Of a stretch of 64,000 bases of DNA, positions 61,141 to 64,000 are shown in pieces (position 1 is the first letter of the stretch; each line of letters begins with the position of its first letter). Position numbers and translations under genes: made by a program. The notes below the pieces were generated by a model that searched no databases, was not told the DNA's origin, and saw only the letters and a program-made list of their open reading frames with translations. The stretch lies in contig NZ_MVAR01000003.1 of the NCBI RefSeq assembly GCF_001999325.1, positions 14,377 to 78,376 on the forward strand, in the 5' to 3' direction. Source of the DNA: Thioalkalivibrio versutus (GTDB lineage Bacteria; Pseudomonadota; Gammaproteobacteria; Ectothiorhodospirales; Ectothiorhodospiraceae).

Positions 61141-63011
61141 GCGCGTCCGGCATCGGCACCTCCGCGCTGCTGGCGTTCCAGCGCGCGATTGGCACGACCA
61201 GCAACAACATCGCGAACTCGGCGACCGAAGGCTACAGCCGCCAGCGCACCGAGCTGTCCAACCTGACGCCGCAGTTCCTGGGGGGCAGCTTCCAGGGCCA
61301 GGGCGTGCAGGTGGACACGATCCGCCGTATCTCCGACGATTTCGTGAATACGCAGCTACGCAACTCGATCTCGGATCAGTCGAATGCCGAGCTGAAGGCC
61401 TCGCTGGCCGGGCGCATCGACGACCTGCTGGGCAGTTCCAGTTCGGGGCTGACACCGGTGCTGCAGGACTTCTTCGACGCCGGCCAGGATCTGGCCAACG
61501 ACCCTACCTCCAGCGCCGCGCGCACGGTCTTCCTGACCGAAGCGGAGTCTCTGGCCGAGCGATTCGCCTCGATCGACCGGCGCATCGAGGAGCAGCGCGA
61601 CATCATCAACGGCCAGATCCGTACCAACGTCGACGAGATCAACTCGCTGACCGAGGCGGTCGCGGGGCTCAACCGCGAGATCGTGTCCAAGTCCACCCAA
61701 GGCACCCCGAACGATCTGCTGGACCAGCGCGACCGCGTGCTGAACCAGCTGGCGGAGAAAGTGAACGTCCGCATCACCGAGCAGGACGACGGCGCGGTCA
61801 ATGTGTTCGTCGGCAACGGCCAGGCGCTGGTACTGGGCGGTAACAACCGTGAATTGGTCGCCGAGTCGCTCACGGGCGACCCGCGCTCCCCGGACATCGG
61901 ACTGGCCACCAGCGGCGATCCGGTCAACATCTCCCGCTTCATCCAGGGCGGCGAGCTGGGTGCACTGCTGGAGACCCGGACCGGCATCATCGACGAGGCC
62001 CAGAACACCCTGGGCCGCCTCGCGATCAGTATCGGTGAGGAATTCAACCAGCAGAACAATCTCGGGCTGGACCTGGAGGGCAATCTGGGCGCGGATATTT
62101 TCGGGATCAGCGATCCGACCGTGCGTGGGTTCCCGGGAAATGAGTCCGGTGGTGTCCCGGAAGTGGAGATCACGGATGTCCGCGCCATGACAACGTCCGA
62201 CTACCGTCTGCGTAATGTCGGGGGCGAATACGAGTTGACCCGGTTGTCTGATGGCACCTCGGAAACATTCGACAACGGCGTGCTCGAATTCGACGGGATC
62301 AAGGTGAATATCGGGGAAATTACGAATGCCGTGGACGGGGACGAGTGGCTGATCCAGCCGACGCGCAACGGCGCGCGGGATTTGTCTGTGGAGATGACAG
62401 ACCCCTCTAGGATTGCGGCTGCGGCCGCCGTGCGGGCCGACCTCGGCGAGGACAACAAAGGGGATGCCACGATCGCCTCGGTTCGCGCGGTGGACGCCGA
62501 CGCCCTCGACTTGGATTCGGTTACCGTCGAGTTTGATGGGGATGGGTTTGTTGTCGACGGTGATGACGATCCAACCGTTGAGACCGGCCCTGACGGCGTG
62601 ACAACCATTGCGTTCAAAGGCTGGGAGATGGAGATCCGCGGCACGCCAGCGGAAGGGGATACCTTCGTGGTGAGAAGCAATGAGGACCATCCGGGCGATA
62701 ACCGCAACATGCTGGCGATGAACGATCTGTCGGATGAACGGCTGGTGGGCGGTGATCGTACCTTCGGGGATGGCTACAACAGCCTGTTGGCCAATGTCGG
62801 CACGCGCACCCGCCAGGCGCAGGTCGCGCAGGAATCCGCCGATGCGCAACTGGAGCAGGCGCGCGCCCAGCGCGAGGCGGTGTCCGGCGTCAATCTGGAC
62901 GAAGAGGCGGCGGACCTGATCCGCTATCAGCAGGCCTATCAGGCGGCGGCCCAGGTCATCTCGGTCAGCAATTCGCTGTTCGATACACTGCTCGGCGCGG
63001 TCCGCCGCTAG
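61137..63011 (+). CDS. flgK: Flagellar hook-filament junction protein FlgK
   Basis: 624 residues with GGGAGG upstream. N-terminal FlgK pattern (TTSNNIANSATEGYSRQRTEL) and C-terminal helix (VNLDEEAADLIRYQQAYQAAAQVI, cut). The central region (about 320-520) is acidic, rich in Asp and Thr, and is coded by AT-richer DNA than the ends. Links hook to filament; FlgN is its export chaperone. Confidence 0.95.
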   Translation: MSASGIGTSALLAFQRAIGTTSNNIANSATEGYSRQRTELSNLTPQFLGGSFQGQGVQVDTIRRISDDFVNTQLRNSISDQSNAELKASLAGRIDDLLGSSSSGLTPVLQDFFDAGQDLANDPTSSAARTVFLTEAESLAERFASIDRRIEEQRDIINGQIRTNVDEINSLTEAVAGLNREIVSKSTQGTPNDLLDQRDRVLNQLAEKVNVRITEQDDGAVNVFVGNGQALVLGGNNRELVAESLTGDPRSPDIGLATSGDPVNISRFIQGGELGALLETRTGIIDEAQNTLGRLAISIGEEFNQQNNLGLDLEGNLGADIFGISDPTVRGFPGNESGGVPEVEITDVRAMTTSDYRLRNVGGEYELTRLSDGTSETFDNGVLEFDGIKVNIGEITNAVDGDEWLIQPTRNGARDLSVEMTDPSRIAAAAAVRADLGEDNKGDATIASVRAVDADALDLDSVTVEFDGDGFVVDGDDDPTVETGPDGVTTIAFKGWEMEIRGTPAEGDTFVVRSNEDHPGDNRNMLAMNDLSDERLVGGDRTFGDGYNSLLANVGTRTRQAQVAQESADAQLEQARAQREAVSGVNLDEEAADLIRYQQAYQAAAQVISVSNSLFDTLLGAVRR

Positions 63012-63032
63012 CGCCCACCGGGAGACACGAAC

Positions 63033-64000
63033 ATGCGTATTTCGACCACCCAGATCTTCCAGACCGGGATCGACCAGATCCAGCGCGGCCAGACGGAGCT
63101 CAACCGGACCTCGCTGCAGATGGGACGGGGCGAGCGCATCCTGTCGCCGTCCGATGACCCGAGCGGTGCGACCCAGGTCAATCAGTTCGAACGCATCATC
63201 CAGGCCACCAAGCAATACCAGCGCAATATCGACAACACCCAGCCGCGCCTGCAGCAGGAGGAATCGGCCCTGCAAAGCGGGACCGACCTGCTGCAGCGCG
63301 CACGCGAACTGGTGGTGGCCGGCAACAACGACAGCCAGACCAACGAGACCCGTAGCTATCTCGCCGGCGAGCTGCGCCAGCTGCGCGAAGGGATGTTCGA
63401 TATCGCGAACACCAAGGACCCGAACGGCGAATACCTCTTCGCCGGCACGAAGTCGTTGCAGCAGCCCTTCCAGCAGGATGGCACGGGTGAGGTGCGCTAC
63501 AAGGGAGCCGAAGGTACGGGCAGCGTCCGCGAGGTGGCGATCTCGGCCAACCGGAAGATCCCGGTGGGCGATACCGGTGCGCGCGTGTTCATGGATATTC
63601 CGGAGAACGATGGGCGTGTCGGGGCCGAGGTTGCGAACCGTGGGGCCGGCAGTCGGCTGGTAGTAGAGCAAACGGGCGTAGCAAATCAGTCTTCCTTGAC
63701 GACTGACGAGTACATGATCCGGTTTGAAGAAAATGACGACGGCAGTTTCAGTTATGGCGTTTATCAGGTGGGTGAGGACGGTGAAATTCCTTTCGATGAA
63801 GGGGAGCGTGTTTCTCTTCTCGACGGTGACGGTCCCGTGGCGGGCGATTACGTCCCAGGTGCTGCGATCGAGTTTGCAGGCCGTTCCGTTACGGTGAGTG
63901 GAACACCTGCAACTAATGACCAGGTGCTTTCCAGGCCGGCGCAGAACAAGAGTGTGTTCGAGACCCTGGACGCGATCATCGCGGCCCTGGAAGAGGGCGG
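63033..64000 (+). CDS. flgL: Flagellar hook-filament junction protein FlgL (partial, runs off the window)
   Basis: At least 322 residues from the ATG at 63033 (GGGAG upstream); no stop before the window edge. Opens MRISTTQIFQTGIDQIQRGQ and has the FlgL pattern LSPSDDPSGATQVNQFERI and LVVAGNNDSQTNETRSYLAGEL (cut). From about 63650 the DNA becomes AT-richer through the variable middle domain. Distal junction protein, partner of FlgK. Confidence 0.94.
   Translation, partial: MRISTTQIFQTGIDQIQRGQTELNRTSLQMGRGERILSPSDDPSGATQVNQFERIIQATKQYQRNIDNTQPRLQQEESALQSGTDLLQRARELVVAGNNDSQTNETRSYLAGELRQLREGMFDIANTKDPNGEYLFAGTKSLQQPFQQDGTGEVRYKGAEGTGSVREVAISANRKIPVGDTGARVFMDIPENDGRVGAEVANRGAGSRLVVEQTGVANQSSLTTDEYMIRFEENDDGSFSYGVYQVGEDGEIPFDEGERVSLLDGDGPVAGDYVPGAAIEFAGRSVTVSGTPATNDQVLSRPAQNKSVFETLDAIIAALEEG

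Noticed and set aside
61356-63671. 771-codon minus-strand ORF opposite flgK and flgL
   Set aside because: Antisense to conserved flagellar genes, no motif.

Overview
This window reads as chromosome of a high-GC, flagellated, aerobic gammaproteobacterium. The gene orders ygfZ / sdhCDAB-sdhE, thrS-infC-rpmI-rplT-pheST-ihfA and flgA / cheV-cheR-flgB..L are gammaproteobacterial. Many proteins are acidic, and the mix of a cyanase, a periplasmic DsrE-like protein and a DoxX/MNIO cluster would suit a halophilic sulfur oxidiser of the Ectothiorhodospiraceae (Thioalkalivibrio-like). That placement is inference; no rRNA is present to test it.

Layout. 1-425: repeat-rich intergenic DNA. 425-1030: DsrE-like periplasmic protein. 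1130-10376: the phosphate regulon (phoU, pstB, pstA, pstC, pstS, phoR, phoB; all minus strand), with three sets of Pho boxes in exact 11-nt phase. 10539-14165: an MBL-fold hydrolase, tRNA-Ala and a PhnD-like/GGDEF/EAL protein. 14292-27081: an accessory island with two NrtA/CmpA-type ABC importers, cyanase, a NifA-like sigma54 activator, and a divergent OsmC / acyl-CoA-dehydrogenase-like / DUF302 / rubredoxin-reductase operon. Several near-consensus -24/-12 promoters and an inverted-repeat activator site join these into one regulon. 27145-33496: ygfZ and the succinate dehydrogenase operon with sdhE and a YgfX/NifU-like in-frame fusion, and a DksA-type zinc-finger gene between sdhA and sdhB. 33518-37253: an AraC regulator divergent from a doxX-hvfA-hvfB-hvfC-like cluster, which should make an oxidatively modified cysteine-rich (EGxCG) metal-handling peptide. 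37489-40389: SrkA-like kinase, TVP38 membrane protein and an MBL protein lacking its HxH motif. 40540-48217: translation block and tRNA-Pro. 48301-64000: flagellar and chemotaxis genes (ycgR, flgN, flgM, flgA minus; cheV, cheR, flgB to flgL plus), with a MITE-like element between flgB and flgC. flgL runs off the end of the window.

The two regions most worth attention are the sigma54-controlled import/oxidation island (14.3-27.1 kb) and the MNIO peptide cluster (34.6-37.3 kb). The first looks like a regulon for taking up and oxidising a small nitrogen- or sulfur-containing anion with cyanate as substrate or product; the substrate cannot be read from sequence. The second matches a recently recognised family of copper-binding modified peptides. 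Everything else is mostly conserved housekeeping, with local oddities listed in the findings.
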